64,000 nucleotides of DNA from Asterias rubens (GCF_902459465.1 NC_047062.1:31304673-31368672), one strand, 5' to 3'. Numbered from the stretch's first letter, positions 9,773 to 23,221 are shown. A program made the numbers and translations. Notes: generated by a model from the sequence alone, not told the origin.

Positions 9773-12727
9773 TGATAAAAATGCTGGACCTTACCCTTTA
9801 TAGTTTTTTTAAGTTTCGCCCAACTTTTAAGTAAAAATAAAAAAAATCACAACTTCCTAATTATTGCTTCAAATAATATTATTCTTGGCCTCTGTTCAAT
9901 AAAAAAAGGCTTCAGAAAAGCCTACCGCATCATGAAGAGCACAACATCGGACCTTAAAAACAAAATAGGCAAAAGTTGAGAAAAGTGCTGGCCTCACCGC
10001 CTATGATTCTTTCAAATTTCGGCCAATAAAAGGATGCACATCGAGCAAGGCATGCTGGGGAAAAAATGGCGCATCGAGATCGATCGCCCCTGGGAACGAA
10101 GTTGGTTCACCCCTTTACTTAGTCTGGTTCCCAGACCCAAAAATCTCCGACTAGGCTCTGTCGACAAGAGACGTCAAGGAATCTTTGGTCAGGGGACCAG
10201 ACTACCCTTTACTCCCCCGCGGCCATTTTCTTTTCTGAGCGCGGGCATGGTGTGTTCAGCTCCACGTGTGTGGTAAAAAAAACAGATTTTCTGCAACATT
10301 TTACATCGCAAACCGACATCAAAATTCAACAACTTCCACATGATAACTGCACGGATGTTCATAGAATCTTCTAAATCAGGTAAGTGATTCATGTGTTGAT
10401 GCAAAAGAGGAAATTTGAGGGGGGTTCTAAGACAAGATTGTCTTGGCAATACAAACAGTCAAATTCCGTTAATATGTTCATAGTGTCCCTCACTATATTT
10501 TGAAAGAGTTTACAGCTACAAATATATCCATGAAATAATTTCTGAAAATTGAAAAGTTTCCGTATGGTGCCACCACTTTTTCATTCGATATGAAATAATA
10601 TAGTATCTAATTTTAAATAATGCTGTCTTGGAGTTCCGACTACAAGGAACATAACTAGTAAAAGTTCAGCTTCCTGAGTTAGGTGTATTTTTTTCGCAAT
10701 GGTACGGGACCTTTATACCCTGGAGACAATTTAAAGGCCTCTGAACAATTTAAAGGCCCCTGAAGTAATTTTCCCAATGCCTTATACTTCCTATATCCCC
10801 TCATTTGTATGAACACTAATTTACATCTATACTCAAAATATAGTTTTGTTCTTTTTCAGAGTTCGTGGAATCTGATGTTTCCCTTTCATCAAGTGTATGC
10901 TGCCTCTCCCTGCATCTTGGCAGTCTTTCCAGCCACAACAGCAGTCACTGAGGTACACAGCCTCAACCATTCTATAAGGCAACCAAAATAAATCATATTC
11001 TATTACTAGCTGTAGGGCCAGAATAATTTATACCAACACATTTGCCAAAATTTCTCTCATATTTTATTTTCTCCTAAGACCCACCTATGACTTCTTTTTT
11101 TGTTGGGCCTCCCAATAATCAGTTAAATTTCTATTAAAAACTTTCATTTAGGTCAGCCCCCAAGGATTTTGGAGAACAAAAATTAGCTTAATAACAATGC
11201 ATCCTATTAAATAGCAGTACTGTTTATCTGATACTTGGTAGTTACTCCAAAAATTAATTACCATGAAAACGTTAGAGCACTGGTCATGTTGATGTTACAA
11301 AAATATTGTTGGAAAAACACCCGTTAAAGTAAAATGTAGTTTTAGGGAAAGCTTTAAAAAAAAATTCACCCCAAAACATTTACTCTGAGAAAGGCTTCAG
11401 GCATGAAGCCTTTCTCATGCATCTGAAAGCACACAATTTCATGAACGGAATAATTTGTTTTAAACTTTAATGACCATTTGAGCCAAAACTTCCATTGGTT
11501 TGTTATTTATGCATTTATTGAGGCACACCAAGTGAGGAGACTGTTGTTTGATAATTACGAAAAGTATCCCCAACCTTAATTATTTTCTAAAAGTTATTTT
11601 TAATTAGTTCATCAACACCAAGAAGGCATCAAAGTTACAAGTTGTCCAAATATTAGGATTCTTCAGAAAATAATAAGCAAACCAGACTAGATTGTTTATT
11701 TGAATTTTCAAGACTTTATTTGAACAAACTTTAAATGTCTTCCAAAGAAAGAAAACAATAACACTCACTTAGTGCATCCACACTGTTAGACATTACCCCC
11801 ACCCACCCCAACCTCAAGAACTTGATTATGACTATGCTGTATGTTATGTTTCCTTAATGTTTTAATTAAAACAATTTTTGTTTTTGTGGGTGCTTTTGCA
11901 CTCCTATTGCTTCCTTACTATTCATTTTGATAGTTGCTTAAATTGATGGTTGGAAATATGCCAGTTGATGTACAATTACTTTTTGAAAACTTCATTGAAA
12001 TTATTTCAAAATGTCTTTTTTTTTTTTTTAATGCACTTGTCAAGTGCCACACTTCAAAAATTGTATTTGTAAAATCAAATACAGCTTTCAATTCATACTT
12101 GTTTTAATTAAAAGTTTTGAAAATGTGTATAGTTTCATAATTCAACTTAAACCCCAAAATATTCGCGAAGAAATATCAGCTGGCAAATGACAACCATAGC
12201 TAAGAAATATAAATGATCAACCAAGGAAGAAATGTAACCTGTTTTATCCAAAAGGAGTCCACATGGCTAACAAAAAAACTAGTCTCATGAATTAACTATT
12301 TGGTTTCTGCAAACTTGCAAAATATTTTTGTGTGCTTTTTCTTCATCTTACAAGAACTCAGAATATTTACAGAATCAAAGCGTTTTTTTTTTTCCTTTTC
12401 AAACAAATCTAATTAAATTTGACTCCTTTATGGTTTACAGGTTGCATTTCTTACTTATAAAGAAGGTACAACATTGGTATTCATATACTGCATATAGAGT
12501 GCACAAATTTTGACACAAAAAACGTTATCTCAAACTTGCAGCGTTTTCATAACACATTTCTTTATTTATTGTTTAACTCAATACAGTTTTTACATCAAGT
12601 GGACATTTAGATGAATGTTTACTTGCATGCTTACCAAAATTGAAGGCAATGCATGTTCACTAAATTCCCGCAATAAACATATAAGTTCAATTCACAATAG
12701 CGTAATTACCAATGTTGTATCTTCTGT
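9773..12727. other. AT-rich intergenic or intronic stretch, no gene seen
   Basis: No splice-bounded coding frame was recognised. The 80- and 60-codon frames near 10,034 and 10,809 show no family signature. A decayed M1 MITE piece (CATCTGAAAGCACACAATTT onward) lies at 11,380-11,580. Homopolymer runs occur at ~12,018. Confidence 0.5.
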
Positions 12728-13155
12728 AAAGGCCGCATCTTATAGCTTGTTCTGTGACTTTATAATCTCAATCTTGGAAAGTTTTTGAAGTCCACAAAGG
12801 GACACAGAGAGTCGAAAATTACAAAGTGTTTTTGTCATAAAATGACTAAGTCCAAAAAAAGACTATGAGTTTCTGCTCAAAAAAGTACTAAGTACAAACA
12901 ATGGCTAGTTTTTTGGTCGAAAAAATGACTAAGTCCACAATAGGACACAGAAAGTCAATAATTACCAAGTGTTTTGTCAAAAAAATGACTAAGTCCAAAA
13001 AAAGACTAAGTACAAACATTGACTATGAGTTTCTGCTCAAAAAATTACTAAGTACAAACAATGGCTAGTGATTTGGTCAAAAAATGACTAAGTCCACAAT
13101 GGGACTCCATTTTATTGTTATTTAAAGTCACAACAAGCTATAAGACGATACCTTT
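12728..13155. mobile_element. inverted-repeat element with internal tandem repeat
   Basis: Ends are inverted: left AAAGGCCGCATCTTATAGCT, right AGCTATAAGACGATACCTTT. Inside are two ~150-165 bp tandem units of AAATGACTAAGTCCA, GACTATGAGTTTCTGCTCAA and AGTACAAACAATGGCTAG. It is non-coding and small enough to be non-autonomous. It shares its architecture (inverted ends around tandem repeats) with 17,451-18,603 and 55,546-56,417. Confidence 0.65.
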
Positions 13156-13467
13156 AATAAGGGGCTGTATTCCATTTTGATGTACCTAGCTATATAATCT
13201 AATGGTAATTTGAATTTGACGTCTTGTATAAGTGTCATGTGCAAATTTCTAGTTGATTACATTGTTGGTGTACATTACTTTGGGATACAGTCTCTTCTGC
13301 ACCCCTATAGGGGGTGCACTTGGTTGATCAATATTTTAATAATAGGGGGGGTAGGACCAAAGTTTTTACGCAGTTAATTTCGAACCGTACAACGGCACGA
13401 GAAATATTTTTGGCTGACTTAGTCTATATAAAAAAGGCGTTTTTTAAGGGATTTTTTTGATTTTTTT

Positions 13468-16280
13468 AAGCACCACTGAACTGTAGAAGCAGCAGAGTTG
13501 CGCAAACGTGTGTGCCGGTCGGTGTGGCCAACTACTATCTAGAAAGTGAAGCGACTAAATGATCCAAGTATTAATGGAAGGAAAGCATTTTATTAAGTTA
13601 AATCAAGTTAATGTTTCATTGATAGTCTGTTTTACCAATGTCCTGCCTTACATGATTGACAAACTAAAAAGATTGTTTTTTAAAAGTCCGAAGCCAAAAA
13701 CAAACTTAAGATTTGTTTTTTCAAAGTCCAAAACAAAAGTCGGAAAGGATTCTGTTGCCCGTTAAAATGTTTGATGAATCTGTATCAAGTGTACCATCGG
13801 ACGTCTCCCCCTGTTCGGGCAAACACGTCGCTAAGTTCTTGGAGTAAAGTTTAAAGTTTGAATTTTGGTTGAAGTGTAAAAGGACGCTTCCACTCCGTCA
13901 CCGATTGAGTCCTGTACCATCAGAATAACGACGACTTCAACCCAGATGATGATGCGCTGATCAGAGAAACAAGATTCCAACATGGCGGCTGAACTTGAAA
14001 AATTTTGTGAATTTTTGTGACAAGCACAAAAAAACAGAACAGCATACTCAGGAATGTATTGGTTTCACTTGCATTAGAAGTACTACAATTTGTTTTGGAT
14101 TTGTTAAAACATCGCAACATTTTAACAGTGTGTGTGATTACACGTTCAAATGAAGTCAAATTTCAAAGTCAAAAATGAGGTTATACACAAACATCAGATT
14201 TGCATCTTCATTGCATATTATTACAGGAGATATTGTAGATGACATTGGGTTTATGGAGGATAACTAGACTGTGAAAAAAAAACTAACCTATCTCTAAACA
14301 AATTCTAAACTCCTAAGTACAACAAAGTTTCAAATCCTACGGAACCAGAAATTGCTAATGATGTCCCAATAAAGTCTTGAACATCTAGGATCAACAACTA
14401 CTCCTACTGATTAACTTCATGTAAATCTGCGAACCAACCACTGCATACTAATGATTTCGTACCAATTATAAACTACAATGTTTTTGCATAAAAATGAGTC
14501 TGACGTCGATGTCAGAAAATTAACGTTTTATCAGTGACGATAAGATCGCTGATAACTTGGTGTATTTTCCATCTAGAAAGACACCTGTGATTCTGCAAAC
14601 AGTGCATGACTAAAGTAACAAAGTGACGTCTTATTTAGATTACCTATTCCTGCTGTGTCTTTTTGGCATAATATTCATAACAAAATCAAGCTAACAAGCA
14701 AATTGAGAAATAACTACATTTGTAATTTAGTTATTTGTTTAATAATTCTACACTAATACTGGACTAGTGTTTATACTTCCTATAACTACCTAGCCATGTG
14801 ACAAATTACTATGTTTGTTCTGAGGTTATTTAACTGAATAAGTCTACACTAATACTGCTAATAAACACCCATTGTACACTTCGCTATTGTACATGTTGAG
14901 ACATTCTCATGTTAACCATAAAAGAAATAAAATAATTGATGGACATCGCACAAAATTTGTCTCGTTTCAAAGACAATTGTTGTACTGACAAAAAACTAGT
15001 AGGTTACTCTTGTTCCCAACAGTTCTATGGGTTACATATCTTAAACTTGCCAACTCTTTTAGCCTAAATAACTAGAGAAACAAGATTCAAACATTGCGGC
15101 TGAACAAATTTTGTGAGTGTTTGTAAATCGCCTGAGTGTCGTCACCATATTCAGCTGGAAAAGGGTTAACCAGTTGTAAAAACTGTTTACAATTATCAAT
15201 AATTAATACCCTGAAGGATTGAAAACACCTACTGCAGCTAAATTTCTATGTTTATGAAAAATGTATACAAATCATGCACACCACAGTGGCAGTATTTGTT
15301 AAAAAAGCAATGTCTATTGGTCAACATCATTTGTAAATCATTTCCTCAACTGATTGTCGTTAACATACCTACTGTAGAATCTGTCATAAAGCTGACCACT
15401 CAAAACCTACAATGAACAACCTAGTTAATTGGTCACTGAAATAGACAATAGTTAACATCATAGACTGAATATTGTCAACCAGTTAAACAGATTTTAACTA
15501 AATCTAAAAACTATTCTAACTGACGATGGAGTGTACATACAACCTACTGTGGCTGAGAATTTAACCGGTTACAATTACCTAATGCACAACGGCATCTATC
15601 TAAGCGACGATGTTTCTTCCATAAAGGACCCTGTTAACTTCCTACACAATCCCAATGTCATCTTTGATATCTCCTTTTGATACAGTCAAAACTTCTTAAC
15701 ACAAGTGAAACCAATGTAAAAGCCTGAGTACCTGATTGAAATGTGAATAGCCATGTTCAGAATCTCGTTTCTCCGACCCTCGCACCAACATCTGGGTAGA
15801 AGTCTCCGTCATCCGTCAAGTTCAGAGGCTCCCTCAGATCAGAAGAGGATGTCCAGTGTAGAGATGTTGCTCAAAAAGTAGACCCGTTTACACAGGAACA
15901 GTATAGAGAGACGGGTACCAACTTAGGATAACAAAATGATCAGGTAAAAAATGTGCAAAAAAGTGCAATGGTCCTCAGTCCTTGACACTTTTGATACAGG
16001 CCCCCAAAGACTTCAACAGGCAACCAAATCCTTTCTTTCTTAGGTTTTGTTTTTTTTGTCGGAGATCGAGAAAGTTGAAATAGTTTGTCAATCATGTAAG
16101 GTAGGACACCGGTAAGACAGACTACCAGCGCCACATTAACAAGATTTCACTTTATAAAATGCTTACCCAACCATTAACTCTTTGATCATTAGGTCGTCAC
16201 ACTTTCCAGATAGTAGTTAGCCACACCGACCGGCACACACGTTTGCACAACTCTGCTGCTTCTACAGTTCAGTGGTGCTT
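13468..16280. mobile_element. ~2.8-kb element with long inverted ends
   Basis: GCACCACTGAACTGTAGAAG at 13,470 is mirrored by its exact complement ending at 16,278. Similarity continues inward for about 250-300 bp, through GTGTGCCGGTCGGTGTGGC and a tract encoding PYMIDKL in both arms. The interior is AT-rich with no transposase. It contains related pieces at ~13,965 and ~15,066 (GAGAAACAAGATTC). Convincing target duplications were not found. Probably a non-autonomous foldback or DNA transposon. Confidence 0.7.
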
Positions 16281-16547
16281 TCTACAGCATTTAATGAATG
16301 GTAACCAATTAATTTACTACATAATTTTTCAAATTATATAAACAGCCAAGTACAACATTTACAATCCTTGAGTTGAAATAAAGTTAGCTCTGAGATTAGA
16401 TTTTTTTTTTGTATCAGCTGATGCAAAAAAAAACTCAATAAAATTTAGAACTGTTAACTATTACTGTCGCAGCAATGCAAAGAAGAAAAAAGACACATTC
16501 AAATGAAGTTTGTGACTGTTTCGTAAAAAATATTGTACTTTTTAATT

Positions 16548-16740
16548 TTGAATTTGGACAGGTGTAAATCACACTCGTCCAAACATGTCAAGCCTAAAAA
16601 AATGAATAAATTTGGTTAAATTGATGACGTACTCGTATTTCATTTTGAGTTTGGACAGGTGTGCATCACACTTATCCAAACATGTCGTGCCAAAAAGGAA
16701 TAAATTTAGTTAAAATGATGGCGTACTTGTATGTCATGAA
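16548..16740. repeat. two-copy tandem duplication, ~110 bp
   Basis: Two adjacent units each begin TTTGGACAGGTGT, pass through TCCAAACATGTC and end GGTTAAA or AGTTAAA plus TGATGGCGTAC. Confidence 0.65.
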
Positions 16741-16873
16741 GATTGGTCCCAAGAATACAACTTTATGATGTGTTCCGCTTGCATTAATTGTATTGAGTGC
16801 AAGTTGTACTTGGCTTCACAATCATCAAAGTATCAATATAGGACCAGAGACACTCCCACAATTTGAGTCACAA

Positions 16874-16935
16874 GCAAATTTTACAGAAAGTTTTGTTTTC
16901 CTAAACAGGAAAACAAAAATTTCTGTAAAATTTGC
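16874..16935. repeat. near-perfect 29-bp hairpin
   Basis: Arms GCAAATTTTACAGAAA... (16,874-16,902) and the complement ending TCTGTAAAATTTGC (16,907-16,935) pair with one mismatch around a 4-base loop. No U-rich terminator or other RNA-gene mark was seen. Confidence 0.7.
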
Positions 16936-17450
16936 TAAGATATTCCAACTCTGGGAAAAATCTAGAAAAGAAGAGTTTTTAAAGTGAGCAAAGTTTTAAA
17001 AGTAGTAGCGGGAAAAAAATTTGCCAAGAGAGTAAAAAAAAAAAAATAAGAATTTAGAATTTTGTATTTTGGGAAAAAAAGTCGAGCGTTCTATATGAAA
17101 AATGTACGCATTTTGTATGCGCATTTTGCATTAAAGTAATGTGAACTCATTTCGTGGGAATGTCTCAATAAAGTGTTAAGATAATTTATGTAAAATACAC
17201 AAATATTTTGCAGTTGTGACCCAAATTACCCAAAAAGACAAATCTTTTCGCATTGTCGTATTTCTTGTCCCAAAATTAAGTTTAAAGCCAAAATTAAGAA
17301 TAGCTTTGACAGTAATTTATTTTGTGTGGCCAACACAAAGAATGATAAGCCAAATGTTTCACGTAATGATTTGTCTTCTTCTTTTTGTGAAGTTGGATCA
17401 CAGATGCAGTCAAATGCACAATCATGAATAAATCCAGGCTTGATACTTCA

Positions 17451-18603
17451 CGGAGGCAACGAAGGCGATAGCCTCGATGCCCCTAGTCATTGCCTTGGTG
17501 CCCTTGAAATGATCCAGTACAGATTTACAATTTCCGCATAGGGTGCGTTTTACCAAGGAGAAAATGCTCTGGTGCCCTTGCCTTTTCAAAAAAGAAGCAT
17601 ACAGGCCTGTTAGTCTATAGAAACAATTCACAACACATGATTCAAGATTTATCACTGTGTTATTGAAACAAATACCCCAGGTGGAAAGGGGGGGCAGAGG
17701 TAAAATGGCAAGTGGCCATTTCTGACATACATCCGCTAAAGGTTTACAGTAACCTTACCCCACAGAAGAAGGGTCAGAGGTCACACGGCAGGTGGATTAA
17801 TATAAAGTACCAGTCATTTCCCCCAGGTAGGAAGGGGAAAAGATCATGTATGTACATATCAACCTCAACATTTAGTTTTCTGCGACACAATCCCTAGCAG
17901 AAAGGGATGAAAGTCACGTGTGATGGTAGTGGTACAACAGTAAGCCACTAATGTAAAACGTTACTAAGTTTGCTGCGACACAATCCCTAGCAGAAAGGGA
18001 TGAAAGTCATGTGTGATGGTAGTGGTGCAACAGTAAGCCACTGTACTAAAACTTGACTAAGTCTGCTGTGACCCAATCCCTAGCAGAAAGGGATGAAAGT
18101 CACGTGTGATGGTAGTGGTGCAACAGTAAGCCACTAATGTAAAACGTTACTAAGTTTGCTGCGACACAATCCCTAGCAGAAAGGGATGAAAGTCATGTGT
18201 GATGGTAGTGGTACAACAGTAATCCACTAAACTAAAACTTTACCTAGTTTGCTGTGACCCAATCCCTAGCAGAAAGGGATGAAAGTCACATGTGATGGTA
18301 GTGGTACAACAGTAAGCCACTAATGTTATTCTTTTTTAAGTTTGCTGTGACCCAATCCCTTGCAGAAAGGGATAAAAGTCATGCACTATGGTAGTGGTAC
18401 AACAGTAAGCCACTGCTAGAGAACACGTTGATAGGTTCCTAGTTTGCTATGACGCAAACCCCTAGCAGAAAAGGACAGCTCAGTCATTTAAACAGGGCAA
18501 GTGCACCAAGGTGGTTTTTCTTGGTAACGGGCACCTCTATGGAACAATTGCAAGAACATTTCAAGGGGCACCCAGGCAATGACCAGTGGCAATGTTGCCT
18601 CCG
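17451..18603. mobile_element. inverted-repeat element carrying a 93-bp satellite
   Basis: The left end CGGAGGCAAC is inverted at the right (GTTGCCTCCG ending 18,603). Diverged similarity continues inward, including GGTGCCC(C)TTGAAATG on both sides. The centre is a 93-bp tandem array plus degenerate units at 17,680-17,870. The phrase 'ggtgcccttg' also recurs in the transposon at 53,325. No transposase frame. Confidence 0.55.
17870..18480. repeat. 93-bp tandem array, 7 units
   Basis: AATCCCTAGCAGAAAGGGAT recurs at about 17,889, 17,982, 18,075, 18,168, 18,261 and 18,354, exactly 93 bp apart; a diverged seventh is near 18,457. Each unit continues GTGTGATGGTAGTGGT, CAACAGTAAGCCACT. Copies are ~90% alike by eye. 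Confidence 0.9.
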
Positions 18604-19099
18604 TAATGCATCAGGCGTTTCCTAGTAACAGTATCGAGGATGACATTTGTGCAATGACCAACTCTCAGGAAAAAGGGAGTTTTAGTCTTGCCATGACCCA
18701 TAAGTTACTAAGTATGCCATAATCCTAACCAGAGCTAGAAGGCTTTTATCATAAAAGGTGTGCACTCAAGTTTCTTGTTCGTTCTTTCAATCGATCAACC
18801 CACCCCAGGGGTTAGGGGAGGATCGACCAACAACAACAATTCACGACGGTTAACAATTCAATTTCAGATACTCATTTTTTGAAACAAGCTATAAAGCACG
18901 AGTTATCGCAAACTAATGAAAGCAACACTGACAGTTTAAAAACACCTTTATCACAGTTCGGCCATTTTGTCTGGTTCCCGTGTACCGATCAAAACCCGCT
19001 CGAAACGCTCAAAGTTTAACAAAAAGGAACCAGACTTAATTTTGTTGTCAAGCCTCATTTTGTTTCTTGAGACAATCTTGATGGCACTGTCAGTGATAA

Positions 19100-22000
19100 A
19101 GGATCCTTATCTTATTTAAGTACCCATACGAGGATGGATGCTCGGCCTCCTCATCAGTAACACATCTCTCTGGCATCAAGTGGTGGTCGTCGTTGTTGTC
19201 GGTGGTGATTTCATCTCCTTGTTCCAGTGAGCTCTTGATCCGAAAATGTTGATTCTCTTCAGGAGTACTCAATCTCTTGATGCCTGTAAATATAAAAAAA
19301 TATATAAAAAAATTACTTTGACATAAAAAATGAACCTTTGACCCTAACCATCCTGGGGTCGATTTCACAAATGGTTAGAAAGATGAAAATAAAACAGTGA
19401 AAGTTTCAGCAAAATAGGTTAATTGGTTCTACTTGCTGAGAAAAAAGAAAGAAGCAAAACCCTGTCACAGTAGCGATGAATCCATCCGAGGTAAAGATTT
19501 CGATACATCAACAAACTATGTTTGCTTTTTTTCCCAAACATTTAAAAAATAATTGGCCAGGAATTTCCTAACAGACTGTCACTGATTTGTGCTCTCTGTT
19601 TTCACAGGTAAAATATAAAACCTCTGAGATAAAACGAACCTATTTGTATATCAAAATATATGGAGGGGTTTCCTGTTATTTTCCAAAATTTACCAAATGT
19701 CAACTTTCAATTCGAAGTGGCGCAATTTTCAATCAAACGCAAGTAAAAAATCGGCCAGGGGTTTCCTTACGGGTGGCGAACCCTTTGTCACTGAATTTTT
19801 GCTCTTCTGTTTTCAGAGTTATAAATATATAAACCAAATAGTTGGGGGCTTGTTTTTCAAAACTTATAAATCACCTTATATGAAGTGGCGCATTTTTCAA
19901 TGAATAAACACAGTCAAAAATTTGGCCTCCTCATCAGTAAGACATCTCTGTGGCATCAGGTCGTCATCGTTGTCATCGTCGCCGGTGGTGATTTCATCTC
20001 CTTGTTCCAGTGAGCTCTTGCCTCGAGTTCCTCTCAGTGTAGGCCGATCCGAAGATGTTGATTCTCTTCTTGAAGCCTGTAAATAAAAACCAAAAAAATA
20101 AATAAATAAAAACAATTCTTTTACATAAAAAATGAACCTTTGACCCTAACCATCTTGGGGTCGATTTCACAAATGGTTAGAAAGATGAAATAAAACAGTG
20201 AAAGTTTCAGCAAAGTGGGTTAATTGGTTCTACTTGCTGAGAAAACAGAAAGAAGCAAACCCTGTCACAGTAGCGATGAATACAGCCGAGGTAAAGATTT
20301 CAACACATCAACAAATTATGTTTGCTTTTTTTCCCAAACATTTAAAAAAATATTAGCCAAGGGTTTCCATACTGACACGAAATATAAAACCTCTGGAATA
20401 AAACGAACCTATTTGTATATCAAAATATTTGGAGGGGTTTACTTTATTTTTCAAAATTTAAATGTCAACTTTCAATTTGAAGTGGCGCAATTTTCAATCA
20501 AATACAGTTAAAAAATCGGCCAGGGGTTTCCTTACGGGTGGCGAACCCTTTGTCACTGAATTTTTGCTCTTCTGTTTTCAGAGTTCAAAAAATAAAACCA
20601 AATAGTTGGGGGCTTGTTTTTCAAAACTTATAAATCACCTTATATGAAGTGGCGCATTTTTCAATGAATAAACCAGTCCAAAAATCGGCCTCCTCATCAG
20701 TAAGACATCTCTGTGGCATCAGGTCAACATCGTTGTTGTCGTCGTCGCCGGTGGTGATTTCATCTCCTTGTTCCAGTGAGCTCTTTTCTTGAGATCTATA
20801 AGTGTAGACTGATCCGAAGATCTTGATTCTCTTCAGGAGTACTCAATCTCTTGATGCCTGTAAATAGAAAAAAAATATATATAAAACAAATTACTTTTAC
20901 ATAAAAAAATGAACATTTGACCCTAACCATCCTGGGGTCGATTTCACAAATGGTTAGAAAGATGAAAAAACAGTGAAAGTTTCAGCAAAATAGGTTAATT
21001 GGTTCTACTTGCTTAGAAAACAGAAAGAAGCAAAACCCTGTCACAGTAGCGATGAATCCATCCAAGGTAAAGATTTCGATACATCAACAAACTATGTTTG
21101 CTTTTTCCCCAAACATTTAAAAATAATTGGCCGGGGGTTTCCCTACAGACTGTCACTGATTTTTGCTCTCTGTTTTCACAGGTAAAATATAAAACCTCTG
21201 AAATAAAACGAACCTATTTGTATGTCAAAATATTTGGAGGGGTTTCCTGTCATTTTTCAAAATTTACCAAATGTCAACTTTCAATTTGAAGTGGTGCAAT
21301 TTTCAATCAAACACAGTTAAAAAATCGGCCAGGGGTTTCCTTACGGGTGGCAAACCCTTTGTCACTGAATTTTTGCTCTTCTGTTTTCAGAGTTCTAAAG
21401 AAAAAAACCAAATAGTAGGGGGCTTGTTTTTCAAAACTTATAAATCACCTTATACAAAGTGGCGCATTTTTCAATGAATAAACCAGTCCAAAAATCGGCC
21501 TCCTCATCAGTAAGACATCTCTGTGGCATCAGGTCAACATCGTTGTTGTCGTCGTCGCCGGTGGTGATTTCATCTCCTTGTTCCAGTGAGCTCTTTTCTT
21601 GAGATCTATAAGTGTAGACTGATCCGAAGATGTTGATTCTCTTCAGGAGTACTCAATCTCTTGATGCCTGTAAATATAAAAAAATATATAAAAAAAAAAT
21701 ACTTTTACATAAAAAATGAACCTTTGACCCTAACCATCCTGGGGTCGATTTCACAAATGGTTAGAAAGATGAAAAAACAGTGAAAGTTTCAGCAAAATAG
21801 GTTAATTGGTTCTACTTGCTTAGAAAACAGAAAGAAGCAAAACCCTGTCACAGTAGCGATGAATCCATCCTAGGTAAATATTTCAATACATCAACAAACT
21901 ATGTTTGCTTTTTCCCCAAACAGTTAAAAATAATTGGCCAGGGATTTCCTTACAGACTGTCACTGATTTTTGCTCTCTGTTTTCACAGGTAAAATATAAA

Positions 22001-22490
22001 ACCTCTGAAATAAAACGAACCTATTTGTATGTTAAAATATTTGGAGGGGTTTCCTGTTATTTTTCAAAATTTACCAAATGTCAACTTTCAATTTGAAGTG
22101 GTGCAATTTTCAATCAAACACAGTTAAAAAATCGGCCAGGGGTTTCCTTACGGGTGGCAAACCCTTTTCACTGAATTTTTGCTCTTCTGTTTTCAGAGTT
22201 CAAAATATAAAACCAAATATTAGGGGGCTTGTTTTTCAAAACTTATAAATCACCTTATACGAAGTGGCGCATTTTTCAATGAATAAACCAGTCCAAAAAT
22301 CGGCCTCCTCATCAGTAAGACATCTCTGTGGCATCAGGTCATCATCGTTGTCGTCGTCGCCGGTGGTGATTTCATCTCCTTGTTCCAGTGAGCTCTTGTC
22401 TTGAGATCTATAAGTGTAGACTGATCCGAAGATGTTGATTCTCTTCAGGAGTACTCAATCTCTTGATGCCTGTAAATAAAAAAAAAAATA
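19100..22490. repeat. ~0.8-kb macro-repeat, five units
   Basis: The block CCTCCTCATCAGTAA recurs at 19,146, 19,925, 20,689, 21,499 and 22,304 (spacing 764-810 bp). Each unit holds an exon-like block on the minus strand, a tract CCTAACCATC.TGGGGTCGATTTC, and copies of a ~195-bp satellite monomer (TAAAATATAAAACCTCTG, CGGGTGGCGAACCC). The last two full units are the most alike. Confidence 0.85.
19897..20076 (-). CDS. candidate terminal exon of an unrecognised gene (open copy of a five-fold duplicated exon)
   Basis: On the minus strand an acceptor TTTATTTACAG| precedes GCTTCAAGAAGAG. In phase 0 the exon encodes ASRRESTSSDRPTLRGTRG, KSSLEQGDEITTGDDD and LMPQRCLTDEEA, and stops at TGA after 59 residues. 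It is Ser/Thr-rich then strongly acidic and probably disordered. Phase 0 matches the donor of the exon at 26,176-26,292. The copies at ~20,690, ~21,500 and ~22,300 carry an in-frame TGA near the start in this phase. The copy at ~19,150 is open only in another phase. No domain is recognised, so function is unknown. Confidence 0.4.
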   Translation of the reverse strand, partial: ASRRESTSSDRPTLRGTRGKSSLEQGDEITTGDDDNDDDLMPQRCLTDEEAKFLTVFIH

Positions 22491-22526
22491 AAAAAATTAC
22501 CTTGACATAAAAAATGAACCTTTAAC

Positions 22527-22768
22527 CAAAGCAGCCAAAGCCAGGAACACCAGGGCGAACCCCTTCTCTTTTTCGATAAGTGCATGCACTGCGCTCTTTT
22601 AAATGGGACCTGCGGCTTTACGTCCAATCCGAAGGGCGAAGCAATGGTTAAGTGTCTCGCTTAAGGACACAAGTGTCATGGCTGGGGATTCGAACCCACA
22701 CTCTGCTGATCAGAAACACCAGAGTTTGAACTTGGTGCTCTTAACCGCTCGGCCATGACACTTCCGAC
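22527..22768 (-). mobile_element. SINE type A, 3'-truncated, reverse
   Basis: Read in reverse it has an intact tRNA-Leu-like head: A box TGGCCGAGCGG with GTTAAGAGCACC, and B box GGTTCGAATCC. The body runs to GGGGTTCGCCCTGGTGTTCC. The tail half is missing. It lies at the end of the macro-repeat array. Confidence 0.8.
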
Positions 22769-22869
22769 AACGGTTTACACACATGTCATATGATCGGTGA
22801 ATTTTTGCTTGTACTAATCCGCATGTAGCACTGAAATACGTCATTCAGGCACGCTCGTGGCTCTTCAAC

Positions 22870-23000
22870 AATGTTACCCCTGATCACTGGACCATTTATT
22901 TCATTCATCAAACCAACTCAGAAATTGCCTGTGCAGCCAAATATGTAGTGATAAATATCACAAGAACCATCTCTGCCCTCACAGGTACCTACTTACCCCT
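22870..23000 (-). mobile_element. SINE type B body fragment
   Basis: Shares ATCACAAGAACCATCTCTGC, CCTCA.AGGT and TTACCCCTG with the 948-1,298 SINE, but has neither head nor tail. Confidence 0.6.
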
Positions 23001-23050
23001 GTGCAATCTATGGAAACTGTGTGATAAACCTAGAAGGGTCTACAAGCCTA

Positions 23051-23221
23051 AAGCCCGGTTCATACTTCCTGCAAATGCTAACAAATTTTGTTGTCACAAA
23101 CTCGCAATGAATCACTCGCAACAGTTGAACTGTGTTCAACCTCTTTGAAACATTTGTTAACTAAACAGGGCTGGGTCGCCAAAATTCACTTTGCATTTGC
23201 AGGAAGTATGAACCAGGTTTA
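23051..23221. mobile_element. inverted-repeat MITE family 'M2'
   Basis: Ends are inverted: AAGCCCGGTTCATACTTCCT on the left, AGGAAGTATGAACCAGGTTT on the right. Three further copies lie at 42,494-42,637, 43,242-43,436 and 45,531-45,720. Confidence 0.75.

Noticed and set aside
10034..10449. Opposite-strand frames of 80 and 86 codons
   Set aside because: No splice sites, motif or neighbour support; mutually overlapping.
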